Source of the DNA: Xiphophorus maculatus
Taxonomy: Eukaryota; Chordata; Actinopteri; Cyprinodontiformes; Poeciliidae
Direction: 5' to 3'
Assembly: GCF_002775205.1 (NCBI RefSeq)
Contig: NC_036460.1
Coordinates: 1,618,056-1,682,055 of the forward strand
DNA: 64,000 nucleotides
Shown here one piece after another: positions 34,348-45,700 of this stretch. A model generated the notes under the pieces. It was not told the origin of the DNA. It worked only from the letters and a program-made list of their open reading frames with translations, and did not search any database. The position numbers were made by a program, and so were the translations under genes. How positions within the stretch are numbered: the first letter of the stretch is position 1; each line of letters opens with the position of its first letter.

Positions 34348-34745
34348 TGGGCCTGTCACAATAACAAATTTTGCTGAACGATTAATTGTCTCAAAAATTA
34401 TTGCGATAAACGATAATATTGTCTGAAGACCTTTTTACACTGAAAATGACGTAATAATGATGTGATTTCCTGCCAAAGATAGATACACTTTATTTTAAAA
34501 AGAATATTTAACACTGGAACTGATAAACAAAATAAACAAAACAACCAAAAACAAAACAAAATGGATTCTCCGTCTCCATTAACAAAAAATGTACTTGATA
34601 AAAACTAAACAACATAAAGCCAAAGTGGAAGTAAAAACTGTATTCAACCAAAAGAGTGCAGATTATGAAGTCTGTATATTATGTTGCCCTTCAGTAATAA
34701 TTAGATTTAACAAAAACATGTTTGACCTTTAAACTTTAAATAATT
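34348..34745 (+). mobile_element. Second, truncated copy of the same hAT family
   Basis: Starting with TGGGCCTGTCACAATA, about 350 bp match the left part of the element at 33026 (shared AGTGCAGATTATGAAGTCTG and TATGTTGCCCTTCAGTAATA). It lies about 30 bp to the right of the first copy and in the same orientation. It continues past the point where the first copy diverges. I did not find its right terminus, so I treat it as truncated. Confidence 0.75.
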
Positions 34746-34749
34746 CACT

Positions 34750-35250
34750 AAAACAGACAATAAAGCTACAATTTTATAAACTTTTTCAAATGTTCATTCC
34801 TGCTAGAAACGATTAACCAGCTGTGTCCAAACATTTTAGTGTTTTACAAATAAAACATGCAAAATGTTAATAGAAATGCAGTAAAGTTGTTTTATTTGTG
34901 TAGAGAAAGAATCTGTAAATCACTTTTTCTATTTGGTAAAAAGGGCAGGACCAGAGTCAGGGCTCGTCAAATTTAATCTCATTTAATCTATAAAAGCAGA
35001 AATTGACTCAACAAAAGAGAAACCATCTGAGTGTTTAACCTAATTAAAAAAATTATCATTCTGTTAAAAATCCTCCTAATCTGTCAGATTTCTGTTGCCA
35101 GTTGAATCTATGATGTCGTTTCAAACTACGGTCCATTTATGTGGCAGCATAATAAGGCTGTTGTAGATAAAGACAAAAAATAAATACATTTCCAACAAAA
35201 AAATCCAGAACTTTTAAATAATTTTAAAAGTTATTTAAAAGAAATTTTCT
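34750..35250. other. Intergenic or interior of the truncated hAT
   Basis: AT-rich DNA with no ORF of interest. It may be further interior of the hAT copy beginning at 34348. Confidence 0.35.
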
Positions 35251-35371
35251 AAAACATGCTAGCCTAGCACTACCAGGAGAAACAGCTCGTGGTCTTTTTC
35301 CAAAAGCAAGAAAAATCCTCCAACCTCTAAAATCTGACGCTACTCCATTTCTGTTTACATTTCATGAAGAG

Positions 35372-36279
35372 TAGTGATGTGTCGGTCGCGAACGATCCGA
35401 CTCTAAGAGCCGGCTCTTTGAAGTGAACGATTGGAACCGGCTCCACAATGGGAGCCGTTTTAGGATCCTATTTGGGAGCCGTTTTTTTCTACAGTATATC
35501 GCTGTCTCTCCGCCTCCCTGTCGTTGTGCTTGTGCTCTGGAAGTGCCAGAGCCGATAGTTTTTCCCCACATCGCTTTTTTTTGTCCTGCGGTGCCTCGCT
35601 GTCTCTCCTCCTCCTTCTCCCTCTCCTTGCGCGTTTTGCTCTTCTGCCAGAGCGGAGAGTTTTTTCCCTCGGTCGGTCCACTGCCCTCATGTCAAGCGTG
35701 TGCTCCACACATCTGACCAATCATACATAGTTTCAATTAATAATGTGGCGGGAAAACACTGAAAAAAAAGTTTATCTCCACTTTTTTAGTGGAAACGGCA
35801 GGCAGTTGGCCAAGCTGTATAGCGTTCGTCGGCAGGTGTTTATGTACAGACACTCACTCAGCGTCAAGAAGCACAGAAAGAAGGGGAGTCAGTGTGAGAA
35901 CTGAATAGGTGAAAATAAATGAGTGACAGAAAACGGAGCAAGATTTGGACTCATTTTAATGCTACATCAAGCTCCAGGGCAGAGTGCAGACTGTGCAAAG
36001 TCAGCATTTCCTATCGTGCAGGCTCGACAAACAACCTGCACAGCCACATGCGGACATCACACGCATCGGTATTGCTATAGCATTGTTATGCGGCATTTTT
36101 ACTCATCATAAGTGCTTAACAACGTCAATAATGAAACAAAATATTATAAAATTAGGTTTAAGCTATAAATTAATTAATAATGTCAAAAATATATATGGGG
36201 AGCCGAAAGAGCCGCCTTTCCACAGTAAGAAGAGCCATTAGAGCCGCTTCTCGAAAAGGAGCCGAAAATCCCATCACTA
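35372..36279 (+). mobile_element. hAT transposon carrying a BED-finger exon
   Basis: The 908-bp element starts TAGTGATGTG and ends CCCATCACTA, and it is flanked by the 8-bp duplication ATGAAGAG (35364-35371 and 36280-36287). Subterminal AGAGCCG repeats lie at both ends. Inside is a short plus-strand ORF that encodes a BED zinc finger, the DNA-binding end of hAT transposases. The catalytic part is missing, so this is an internally deleted derivative. Confidence 0.88.
35919..36080 (+). pseudogene. BED zinc finger remnant of a hAT transposase
   Basis: The 53-codon frame opens with ATG and reads as a BED finger: a KIWTHF aromatic start, then CRLC, then NNLHSHMRTSH, giving the C-x2-C ... H-x-H spacing of the family. 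It stops at TAG 36078-36080. A GT follows the finger (near 36069), so this was probably the first exon of a spliced transposase gene. The RNase-H-like catalytic domain and dimerisation region are absent. It is shorter than most annotators' size cut-offs. Confidence 0.75.
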
Positions 36280-36489
36280 ATGAAGAGAGAAGTTGCGCTC
36301 AGTGTCTTCTGCAGAGGTTTTTATGTTGTTTTCTTCAGTGGTTGTTGGTGCAGCGCCCCCACAGGCCAGGAGGGGAACAGGTTTTTCAAAGGGTTTGATT
36401 CAGTGCGGTTTGAAAAAGTAACGCAGCTGGAAATGGAACAAATGTTGCAATTTTGGTCCCAAATCAAAGATAAAAAAAATAACTTGATA

Positions 36490-37742
36490 ATTGATAGATA
36501 TGTTAAAGTTAATAAAAACCTACTTTATAAACAGAATTTTTACATTTTTTCTTTTTGATGAACATTTCTAAAGAAACTATTTGAGATTTCTAGATTTTTC
36601 CTTTGTTGTAAAAAGAATGAATAGATTATTTTGATTTGTTTTAAAGATTTTGTGTTTAAAATTGTTAAACTTGATTCTCACAATTCAGAAAACAGGAGCA
36701 AGAAAAGGAAATGTTGCAGACAGACTTAAACCTTGTTGCTGGTCAGGATAACTCTCCTTTGATCAGTGGGGGTCAAATTCGACCTTTGACCCCCACTTTG
36801 CAGTGACCAGCTTTTTTTTGGAGACTCATAGTGGGGAATCGTCTTGATGCTGATTCACAGCAGCGTTTTTGAGTCCAGTTTTTAAACAATCCATCAGTTT
36901 TTCTTGTATTTAAATGACTTGTGTTATTTGTGTTAGCTGGTCGCGCCGAGCGATCCCCGTCTGTTCACGCTCTGCCTGCTGCAGCTCAGGCCTCGACTGT
37001 CCACCAGGTGGCTGGACTGAGGAGCAGAAAACACAGAATAATCATCACAACATTCAGAACAATGCAAACACACACTGCTGATGTATTCTGAGTTTCTGTC
37101 AAGTACCAATGAGCAGTCAGTATCTTACTTGTAGAGGACAGTTTGATCTCAGTTTGGATAATCAGGGAGAAATGCTCACATAAGAGTCTAAGGAAGCAGC
37201 CAGAGTTTGGAAATAGCTTCAGTATCTTGTTACAACGATATACAAAAGTCGTTAAAACAAGAAAACTTATGACGAGATGAGAAACTTGTTGAATGGGAAA
37301 ACACGCACTAGCTTCCACTAAATACAATGTCTGTTTAGCACCTTAGCATTAGCAGAGTTATGAGCTCTTTGCACATTAGCTTCTGCGTTGGGGACAAAGC
37401 GGCTCGGTCGTTTCCGGTTTATTGAAAATGTCTTTTTACACTCGGTGCTTGCAGGACTTGGCCAAGGTAACAATGAATGATGAACATCGATCCGAAGCCC
37501 CAACAATAAGCTGGAGAAAGGTTTAAAGATGTTCGCCTCGTTATACATTCACAGATACTAAGGTGAGTTTTACTTTATGACTAACATTAATTTTAGCTTT
37601 TGCTAGTAGGCAACACTCTCTGACATTTTTCTTGTAAAAATGTGCTATTTAAGTATCTAAAAATGTTTAACCTTTCTAACATACAGTGCTTTTACCTTAT
37701 TTTGTAATTATTTCCAGATATATTATGTGTGTTTGTTGTTAG
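36490..37742. other. Intergenic with a 13-bp hairpin
   Basis: No gene seen. Perfect 13-bp arms at 36765-36777 and 36785-36797 (AGTGGGGGTCAAA and its complement) enclose a 7-base loop. The 113-residue ORF at 36986-37327 (minus) has no known domain. Confidence 0.4.
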
Positions 37743-39162
37743 TGTCAGAGACCAGGTAAGGGGTTACGGTTCGGGCTTTTTGCTTCCGAAGCCTGAGGAA
37801 GGACAACAGGCCACATAGCTTAACAGTAGAGCAGCTCTGGTGGCAGAGTTCTGGTTCAGTTGACTGTTCAGGTTCAGAGTTGTGCTACCGTGTTCTTTAA
37901 GGTCTCCGTGTTATTTCGTTTCATTACATTTGCATGCTTCTTGTGAAGAGCTCAAATAGGACGGTGTTTGCAGCAGTGTGTACAGGCGGGTCAGTTGCTC
38001 GGTTGTCTGGCTGTGGTCTGCTCTCCCACACACTCGCTCTTTCAGGCTAAATACAGAAGTGATTCCATGGTAATTCAAGGGTGGCAGGTTCATTCAACCT
38101 AAACACTTTCAAACAGACAAGAGAGAGAGAGACAAGTGATTACATTTTGTACTCGAGGAGACAAAAAGAGGAGAGTGATTTTTACAGTCTCCAAATTCAC
38201 TCTGAGGTTCCTCTCTTCCTACTCCCCTTTTTATTAGGATTAGTGATCCCTGGTTACATTAGTGTGCAGCTGCTGGAAGGGGTGGGGCAAACAAAAACCC
38301 ACCTGCTAACACACTCAGAAATATTTTCAGTATGATGGAATCTCCTGTCTTAGTGCATGTGAGGTCTCAAGCTGTCATGTTGGATTCTAATCTTTTGGAG
38401 CCAATCTTTTGCTGGGTAGGGTTCCGATCTGACAGAGAGGTTTTCTCATCAGTTAGCTCGGATGAGCTAGTCCTGAAGGAGCGGAAGAGGCTGCGGTGGA
38501 GGGCGGACAGGTAAGTTCTGGCGGTGGGAGACAGAGGAGCGGTTCGACTGCGCGTCGGGGTTCTCAGGAAACGGCTCGGTCCAACTGAAGAAAACCAAGA
38601 AGGAGCTCGGGCAACCAGTGGGTAGCATCCACGGCGTCACGAGGGGGTAGGTTCCAGGACACCAGGGGAAAATAAACCTCTTACGGAGGAAACTCAGCGT
38701 CTGGCTGAAAACACCTGAAGAGGTGCACAGGAATTACTATGAGGTTCCTCTAGCAAGTAACTAGCTTTCGCTAAGGAGCTCTGACTACCATTGCTGGCAA
38801 ACACTCAGGCGTCGGAGAACTGGCAGTCAGCTCCTCTTGAACTCCCGAAATGATGAGAAGATGAGATACTGGTGCGTATGAGACCAGCACGCCCCGCCAG
38901 GAGGATGCGGCCTCTGGCGCTACCTGGTGGAAGAATATTGGAGCCACCCAAGAAAACCCACAAGGACCCCAGATTCCCAACACAAGCACAGATCGCATGT
39001 CTCTGGGTCACAAGATTTGACCTTTAGCCTTTAGCTTATCAGCTTCCTGCAGACATTTGTCACACAACTCAAGTTCCAGAGATACACAGAAAGAATGCCA
39101 CAGTCTTTTTAGATAATGATGAGCATATACGTATATCTGGAATATTATTTACCATTCTACCA
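37743..39162 (-). repeat. Provisional 3' LTR of the endogenous retrovirus
   Basis: On the minus strand a polypurine tract (CAGGGGGGAAA, 39163-39173 on the plus strand as its complement) is followed directly by TGGTAGAATGG, and a plausible end in CTCTGACA lies at 37743. That gives TG...CA ends and about 1.4 kb. The right edge is supported by the tract and by the env end 140 bp away. The left edge is a guess because no second LTR is available for comparison. Confidence 0.4.
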
Positions 39163-39308
39163 TTTCCCCCCTGAGTTTCCAAGTATAAATATAAATATAC
39201 TCAAATTCTCTACTGCCACTTTTTGGGGGGATTTTCAGCTGAAAGATCATATTTAAGAACTCAAACATTATTACACTCAAAGAAAAGACACTAATTGAAC
39301 ACATGTAA

Positions 39309-39722
39309 TTATTTACTGGTGAGGATACATTTCAGACAGGCAGATGTTCTCCATAATGTCGTCGTCGTCATCAAAAAAATTGTAGTCCTAACGGGGTACA
39401 TTTGGGCTCTGCAGTCGTCCATGGGGGAAATTCCTGTCATAATTAATCTGTTTAGCAAAGAACGCAGACATGGAAAACAACAACATCCACATAAAGTCAG
39501 AACATCAGCAAATAATGCAAAGGAAATCAAGACAGAGGAGACAAGAGTGCAATATTTTTCAAAGGCATGAGTCCATGAGTCCCATGTGGACAAGCCCACT
39601 CCTGGGTGGTCTTTCATCTTCCCATTCAGGGTGCGAAGCCCCTCAATTGCCTTCATGAGGCTACCATCTGCGGCTGTTGTTTTGGGATAAATGTGCAACA
39701 CTGCTCTCCAAACAGTGCACAC
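39309..39722 (-). pseudogene. Retroviral env transmembrane fragment
   Basis: The 137-codon frame contains a C-terminal env region: a hydrophobic membrane anchor followed by a Cys-rich segment and a basic SLLNRLI-type stretch, as in gamma/epsilon-type Env tails. The fusion peptide, heptad region and surface subunit are not present. Its place between integrase and polypurine tract supports the call. It is a fragment and is not expected to be functional. Confidence 0.6.
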
Positions 39723-40029
39723 ACTCCTCCCTCCTTAACCAGCAGAACGCCAAGGGCAATTCTGTTCTTGAATGCAATGAGAGGTAACAGCAAGTGGGTC
39801 ATTCACAGCCTCAAATCCTGCCTGTGTCCAGTTTCCTAGTTTCTCACATTATAGTGCATGTAATTTATTCTGTCTACATTTTTATTTGTAGTACACCACC
39901 AACAAATGGAAGACTCAAAACCCTGTAGCAACCTGTAGCTTATTGACATTCATAGGAAATATTTTCTTTTGATGCATATGCTATAGTCCCCCAGATTCCT
40001 GTCCATTTATTTCCTTCATTAACTTGTTT

Positions 40030-41010
40030 TTATTTCTGCTTTTCCAACTTTCTTCTCATATAATCAACCAATGTTGCTTCATCATCTGTTTCCCATTGGT
40101 TGTTAAACTGATGTATTCTACATGGTCTCCCAAACAAAGTTTCAAAAGGAGTTAGATCTGAGGTACTTATAATGTTAATGTATAACTTAACCAAATCCAG
40201 ACATTTTTTCCAGGGCCTTCCTGTTTCCTCAGTACATTTATTAAGCCTGTTTTTTATAGTACCATTCATTCTCTCCACTAATCCAGCACTCTGAGGGTGG
40301 TTGGCACAATGATGTTTTAAATCCATATGAAACATAATACCTATGCTTTTTACAAGTTGGCTAACAAATGTGCCCCATTATCACTATAAATGTGTTCAGG
40401 TATAACTTATCTGGGAATTATCTCTTTGCAAATGCTTTAGCCACTGTCAGAGTATCTATGAGTGGGGAACAACTCTATCCATTTATAGTTGGCATCTGTT
40501 ATGACCAGACGGTACTTTTTCCCTTTACTTTGATTTGGTTCTATGAAATCCATGTTTATTATTTGGAATGGATATTATGCTGAGGGAAAACAGTCCGTCT
40601 TCAGCTGCAAATTTCCTTGTAAATTATGTTTAGCACAGATCAGACATGTTCAGCAAAAAATTATTATTTTTTTTAATAGGAGGTAAATTCATAAGTATTA
40701 TTAAGGTAAATCCATAATGTAATATTGGTACCTGCCCCACCAGCCCCCCTGTTGACACATTACAGGCTCATGTGTCACAATTTCTGCTGCTTTTAAATAG
40801 GGATTTCGGTTTAACAGGTTTATTTTATCTGAAAATTTTTATTATTCAATGTTGCCCCTTTAGCAATCCAGTCATTTTTCTAATTCAGGGCTTTGCTGTT
40901 GCATGTCTCTAAGTATATTTTTGTGTATAATAGTTTGTTCTTCTATAACTAACACTTTTATTCTGCTGATGCTGCCGCTTTTGCTAGTCGATCAGCTAAC
41001 CTATTTCCAT
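40030..41010 (-). pseudogene. Retroviral pol fragment (RNase H end and integrase)
   Basis: Reading down the minus strand, the RNase H C-terminus (NRLADRLAKAA) lies near 40971-41008, the integrase Cys-Cys finger half near 40605-40660, and the integrase core from about 40570 to 40030. Core motifs for the three acidic residues are seen (VITDA, YSDNGAH and GLVERMNG), as is FETLFGRP downstream. Stops and frameshifts break the region upstream of 40335; the last 101 codons are open. Integrase would insert viral cDNA into host DNA; this copy cannot be functional. Confidence 0.75.
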
Positions 41011-41060
41011 TAGAGAAAACATGGTACCTGTTGTGTGCTGCACACTTACAAACTGTTAGT

Positions 41061-42768
41061 TTTGCTGGCAGTAATATTACTTATAGGAGATCTGTTACTC
41101 AGTACTTCAGTACAGTTTTCTTTTTTTATTTTGTTTGATCTTTGCATATTTCTCCAGCAGAGATAAAAAAAAGGATCTCAAATTAGCTTAATTTAACTTT
41201 GGACCTGGTTCTCAATCTAACACAAACCTGTTTCTACACAACTGTTGGGTTTATTTTGGCTCCCAACCTGCAAGGAATCAACCAGAGACACAAGTTGCTT
41301 TTCTGCAGAAGAGGGAAGAGAAGTCAGACACGGATAGCAAACATCTGTGATCAACTCCGCCGGCTCTCAGTCCTCAACTACCTTTTATTGAAACAGAGTA
41401 TGACCTGATCACATGGACATTGTAGCTCTTAACAGCTGCAATGGGGCCTAATTGATTACACAGCATTTAAATACAATCATGTTTGTGGTTGAAATGATCT
41501 CTAGACTGAGGAAAAACGATCAAAAACCAGAGAGAATATATAAATTCTTAGTCAATATTTATTTGAAGGCTTTACAGCATTTGGAGAAACAAAACACAGC
41601 ATATTGTTTTATAGGAAAGGTTTCATTCTATTCACACAGATTAACAATCTACTTAGCTACAATACTGACTGCAAACATATGCATATTCTTTCATAAAGCA
41701 GATTAAACATTTAATCATGTCATAAGAATGCAAAGAAAATATTTTACAACTTTATAATAATACAGAGTTCAGAGAAACAGCTTCAGAAGACTTTCCCATG
41801 ATCACATGCTTTACTGTTATGCATTAATTCACTCATAATTATAGTAACTATAAAATGTTCCATCCCATCTGCAAGCTAAGCAGACATGTAGCCTCCATGT
41901 TTGTTGCTACATGTACTTGGTCTGCCAGTCACCAGAACCTCATTATTCACACAGAGAGATTTTCTCTCCTTTAAAAAGCTGTTGAAATACTAATTATATG
42001 CTTCCATGAATTTCAGGCAGTGAAGCTCGTTTACGGCGTATCACTCTTCGTGTTGACTACGTAGTTAACTTTATCGTAGTAGGAGATCAGAGGCAGTTTG
42101 TTCACATCGTCTGATAAATTTTCCTTCTCCGTCTCATAAGGACCGATCTCGACGGCAGCCATTTTGTTCATGTATCTCTCTCTCACACATTGGTCAAGAG
42201 GGTCGGCATGTTTTCTTTGTGTTGGTCTCGGAGCCATGGGTCCACTATGCATTGTGCATGCACTTCCCTACTAAGATGGCGCAGATCACATCTGGTTCAG
42301 ACTTGTGGGAACTGGATGTATTGGATGGGTTATCATGGCAGTGATGACATACACCACCTACAGGCAGGACAAAGTATTACAAGCCAGGATCAACTATATT
42401 ATATTTGTCACAAAACAATTCAACTAAGACAAGGACACAAGCTGGGTTCAGGGCCTGATGGAATTGGCTACCTGACCTTTGACCCCAAATATCCTATCAT
42501 ATGCTATCCTTGCAAGGTTGATGAAGATCAGATTTTGATGAAGTGGGTTTTCTGTTATATTTTGTTTGTTGAATGTTTTGTTTTGTGTTCCCTTCTTATA
42601 TAAGTTTAACTTAAGATTCAAATTTCTGAATGTTGAACTTCCTTCCTGCTGCAGGAGCACAGAGACATTTTATCATAGATACATAGACGGATAGATTTCC
42701 AGGAGTCTGAAACATGTCTCTGCTCCTTCCTGCGGATGTGAAATGAAGATAATTTTCTCCTGGTTCCT
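41061..42768. other. Intergenic; one unexplained ORF
   Basis: No gene is firmly supported. A minus-strand ORF at 42031-42252 is described separately. The interval otherwise consists of AT-rich sequence and the 3' flank of the SRCR-Ig gene. A 5' LTR of the retrovirus might be expected here but was not recognised. Confidence 0.4.
42031..42252 (-). CDS. Unrecognised 73-residue ORF, possibly a mobile-gene exon
   Basis: The frame begins at an ATG preceded by a start-like GC context. Its translation has mixed, protein-like composition (residues about 27-68 are acidic, ending LPLISYYDKVNYVV). That last motif is reminiscent of the N-terminal part of SWIM-finger/YqaJ-type proteins common in animal genomes. 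The similarity is from memory and weak. It may instead be a chance ORF. Confidence 0.25.
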   Translation of the reverse strand: MHSGPMAPRPTQRKHADPLDQCVRERYMNKMAAVEIGPYETEKENLSDDVNKLPLISYYDKVNYVVNTKSDTP

Positions 42769-45700
42769 TCAGACTGCAGTCTCCTCCTCTAAGCTGCCTT
42801 CAGCTCTGGATCCTTCATCATGATGGTTGTTTTCTGGTCCAGACTTCTGGTTTCTCCTGGCCTGGAAACAGAGGATGGTTCAGCTTCAATGCAAGAACTT
42901 TCCCAACTGAACACATCATGCATGATACATGCAGTACCTTAAAGTAGAGGAGCAGGACTGATCCCAGCAAACCCAGCAGGACGACAACCAGTCTGATGAT
43001 CAAAGCAGTGGGAGAGGCTGAAACTGAATGAAACAGATTCAGGATCAGCTTTCATCAGATGAGTCCAGCTAGAAAATAATCATATAGACCCTTGTTTTCA
43101 TGCTGCCTGTAGATCTGATCATGAACATTAATATCATCAATCCTCCTCTCTGACCTCATGAATGAGGCAGACAGCTGTTGGTTCACCCGAAGCAGAACTT
43201 TTCCTCATGGACTCCATGAGTTTACCTGAGACAGTGAGGTTGAGAGGCTGGCTGATAGAGGAGAAGTTGTAGGAGAAAACGTAGACGTGGTAAACGCAGC
43301 GGTAGGTTCCTTGGTGGGCGTGGCCAGCAGCAGAGAACAGGAAGAGGGCGGAGTGATTAACAGCTGGCAGGGTCTGGTTCTGAGTGTAGTTAGAGGTGCT
43401 GAAGATGAGCTGGAAGGAGCCGCCTTCATACTGAGGTCTGATGGAGCAGATGATGCTGAAATGTGAGCCAATGAGGAGCTCAGACCCCTGCTTTCTGCCT
43501 GTGGAGACCCCGTCAGTGGAGGAAGAGAGAAAGACGAGCGGCTCAACCAGCAGACCTGGAAACGCAGAGGAAACACAGAGACAACTGGATCTAATCTGAG
43601 GTGGAAAACAAGATGGCATGAATGAGAAAGAGACAGGAGCTGATCACAGACTGGTTGCCATGGTTACTAGCATGTTTAAACATGATTACCAGCACCTTTA
43701 TGATAGATCTACAGTCTGTCAGTAATATTTAACCAGTTTTAGTTTCTTTCTCCTCAAGGTTTCAGGTTCTTAGTTAAAGGTGACGGTTTCTCTGCAGACA
43801 TCTGGAACCTGATGGAAGAAACATTTGAAAAGAAATAAATATGAGAGTTCAGAGTTACCTGAGCAGATGAGCTGATGGCTTCGATCACTGTTTCCATCAT
43901 AAGGTAAAGATTTCTTTAATTCAGATCCTGATTGCAAACAGTCAGACTGGATCCTCCAAACTGGTCTCTGTGAAGCTTCCTTTGAATTTCTTGCTGAAAC
44001 AGCAGAACCACAGTCCAGTTCAGCACAAACTGCAGAAGCTGAGTTCAGGGTCCAGTAACCATCCCAAACAGCCACTGGTCTCCACTCTTCTTGATGTAAC
44101 ATCTCCAGTCTCCCGGCACATCGGCTGGCCTCTCCCACCAACCTGATGTTGTCTTGATCTGAGCAGAGACAGAGAGTTCATTAATGAAGGAAGTGAAGCA
44201 GTGAACAGCAGCAGGTCTGCAGATCCTCCTCTACCTGAACAGGTGAGTCCAACAGCTTGACCAGGTGAGCAGCTGTTTCTACCTGAACTCTTCCTGCTGC
44301 TGCAGTTCAGCAGAGCAGACTCACTGCCTTCACACAGGAACTCTCTGCTCCCCACTGGAGCCTCTGCTTCTCCATAGAGCGCCCCCTGGTGGGCTGAAGG
44401 AGGCCCACAGCCAATCTCCCTGCAGACCACCTCTGCATCCTGCAGGTCAAAGTCTGTTTCACACACTGAGGACCACGACTGGTCGGTCTTCACCTCCAAT
44501 CTGCCTGAGCACCGGTTGGTCCCTTGAACCAGCCTGACTGAGTCTGTGGATGCAGAAAGAAAAAAGGTTTAAAATATTTCAGAACTTTATTTTTCTAGAT
44601 TCACATGGAAACATCTCAGAGTTTGATAAAAAATAAAGGCCAAGAAAAGTAAAGTAGAAAAACTCAGAGCATCAAAGGTGAAGTGAAACCGACTGTACCT
44701 GGAATTTTATCCTTCAGTTTTATTTCTGCTGAATTTATCAGATTTTTGGGACATAAACATGTTAATAAATCCACTAAATGTCAAACAAACTTTAATCTCT
44801 GTGAAATTGTTAATAGTTCAGTGGATTTAAAAATAAATGTGGCAAAATGGCTGAACAGCGCCCCCTAGATCAGCCAGGCCAACAACCATAACAAACAAAA
44901 GGTTTTCCTGCCATTTTCACTAAAAACAGGAAGTCCACCATTTTGGATCAAAGTTAATTTTCTGTTAATTTTCATGTTTTGAAAATGTCTGATTTCCTTG
45001 AACTCCTCCTGGGATTTTGATGCATCGAGTCAAAGCAGCAGAGATTAAAAGTTATTAAAATGATGAGTTTTTGTTCATCTATGTGGCTAAACTGAAAACT
45101 TTATCTGGATATTTAAATTATTTTAGTTTCTCTGTCCTCAAGGTTTCAGGTTCTTAGTTAAAGGTGACGGTTTCTCTGCAGACATCTGGAACCTGATGGA
45201 AGAAACATTTGAAAAGAAATAAATATGAGAGTTCAGAGTTACCTGAGCAGATGAGCTGATGGCTCCGATCACTGTTTTCATCATGAGGTAAACATTTCTT
45301 TAATGCAGATCCTGACTGGAAACAGTCAGAGCTGATCTCCCAAACTGGTCTCTCTGACGCTTCCTTTGAATTTCTTGCTGAAACAGCAGAACCACAGTCC
45401 AGTTCAGCACAAACTGCAGCAGCTGAGTTCATGTCCCAGTAACCATCCCAAACAGCCACTGGTCTCCACTCTTCTTGATGTAAAATCTCCAGTCTCCCGG
45501 CACATCGGCTGGCCTCTCCCACCAACCTGAAGTTGTCTTGATCTGAGCAGAGACAGAGAGTTCATTAATGAAGGAAGTGAAGCAGTGAACAGCAGCAGGT
45601 CTGCAGATCCTCCTCTACCTGAACAGGTGAGTCCAACAGCTTGACCAGGTGAGCAGCTGTTTCTACCTGAACTCTTCCTGCTGCTGCACTTCAGCAGAGC

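Larger units (their letters stand above)
35255..36490 (-). repeat. Dispersed repeat, copy B, split by a hAT element
   Basis: The segments 35255-35371 and 36280-36490 together align, inverted, with 26720-27060. A hAT element sits between them. This gives the order of events: the dispersed repeat came first, the hAT later. Confidence 0.65.
37743..41060 (-). mobile_element. Decayed endogenous retrovirus, 5'-truncated
   Basis: Read on the minus strand, the order is RNase H end, integrase zinc finger and core, a deletion, the envelope transmembrane C-terminus, a polypurine tract and an LTR-like region. This is the normal order of a gamma/epsilon-like retrovirus with gag, protease and most of reverse transcriptase gone. 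Multiple stops and frameshifts interrupt pol, and most of env is absent, so it is long dead. I could not find a matching 5' LTR to the right of 41060. Confidence 0.7.

Noticed and set aside
35460-35720. Arg-rich 86-residue minus-strand ORF
   Set aside because: It lies wholly within the hAT element, overlaps open frames on the other strand and reflects the CT-rich interior.
41200-42000. 5' LTR of the endogenous retrovirus
   Set aside because: I looked for a match to the LTR-like region at 37743-39162 and saw no convincing similarity.
42190-42603. 137-residue plus-strand ORF
   Set aside because: It overlaps the better-looking minus-strand ORF and contains no recognisable domain.
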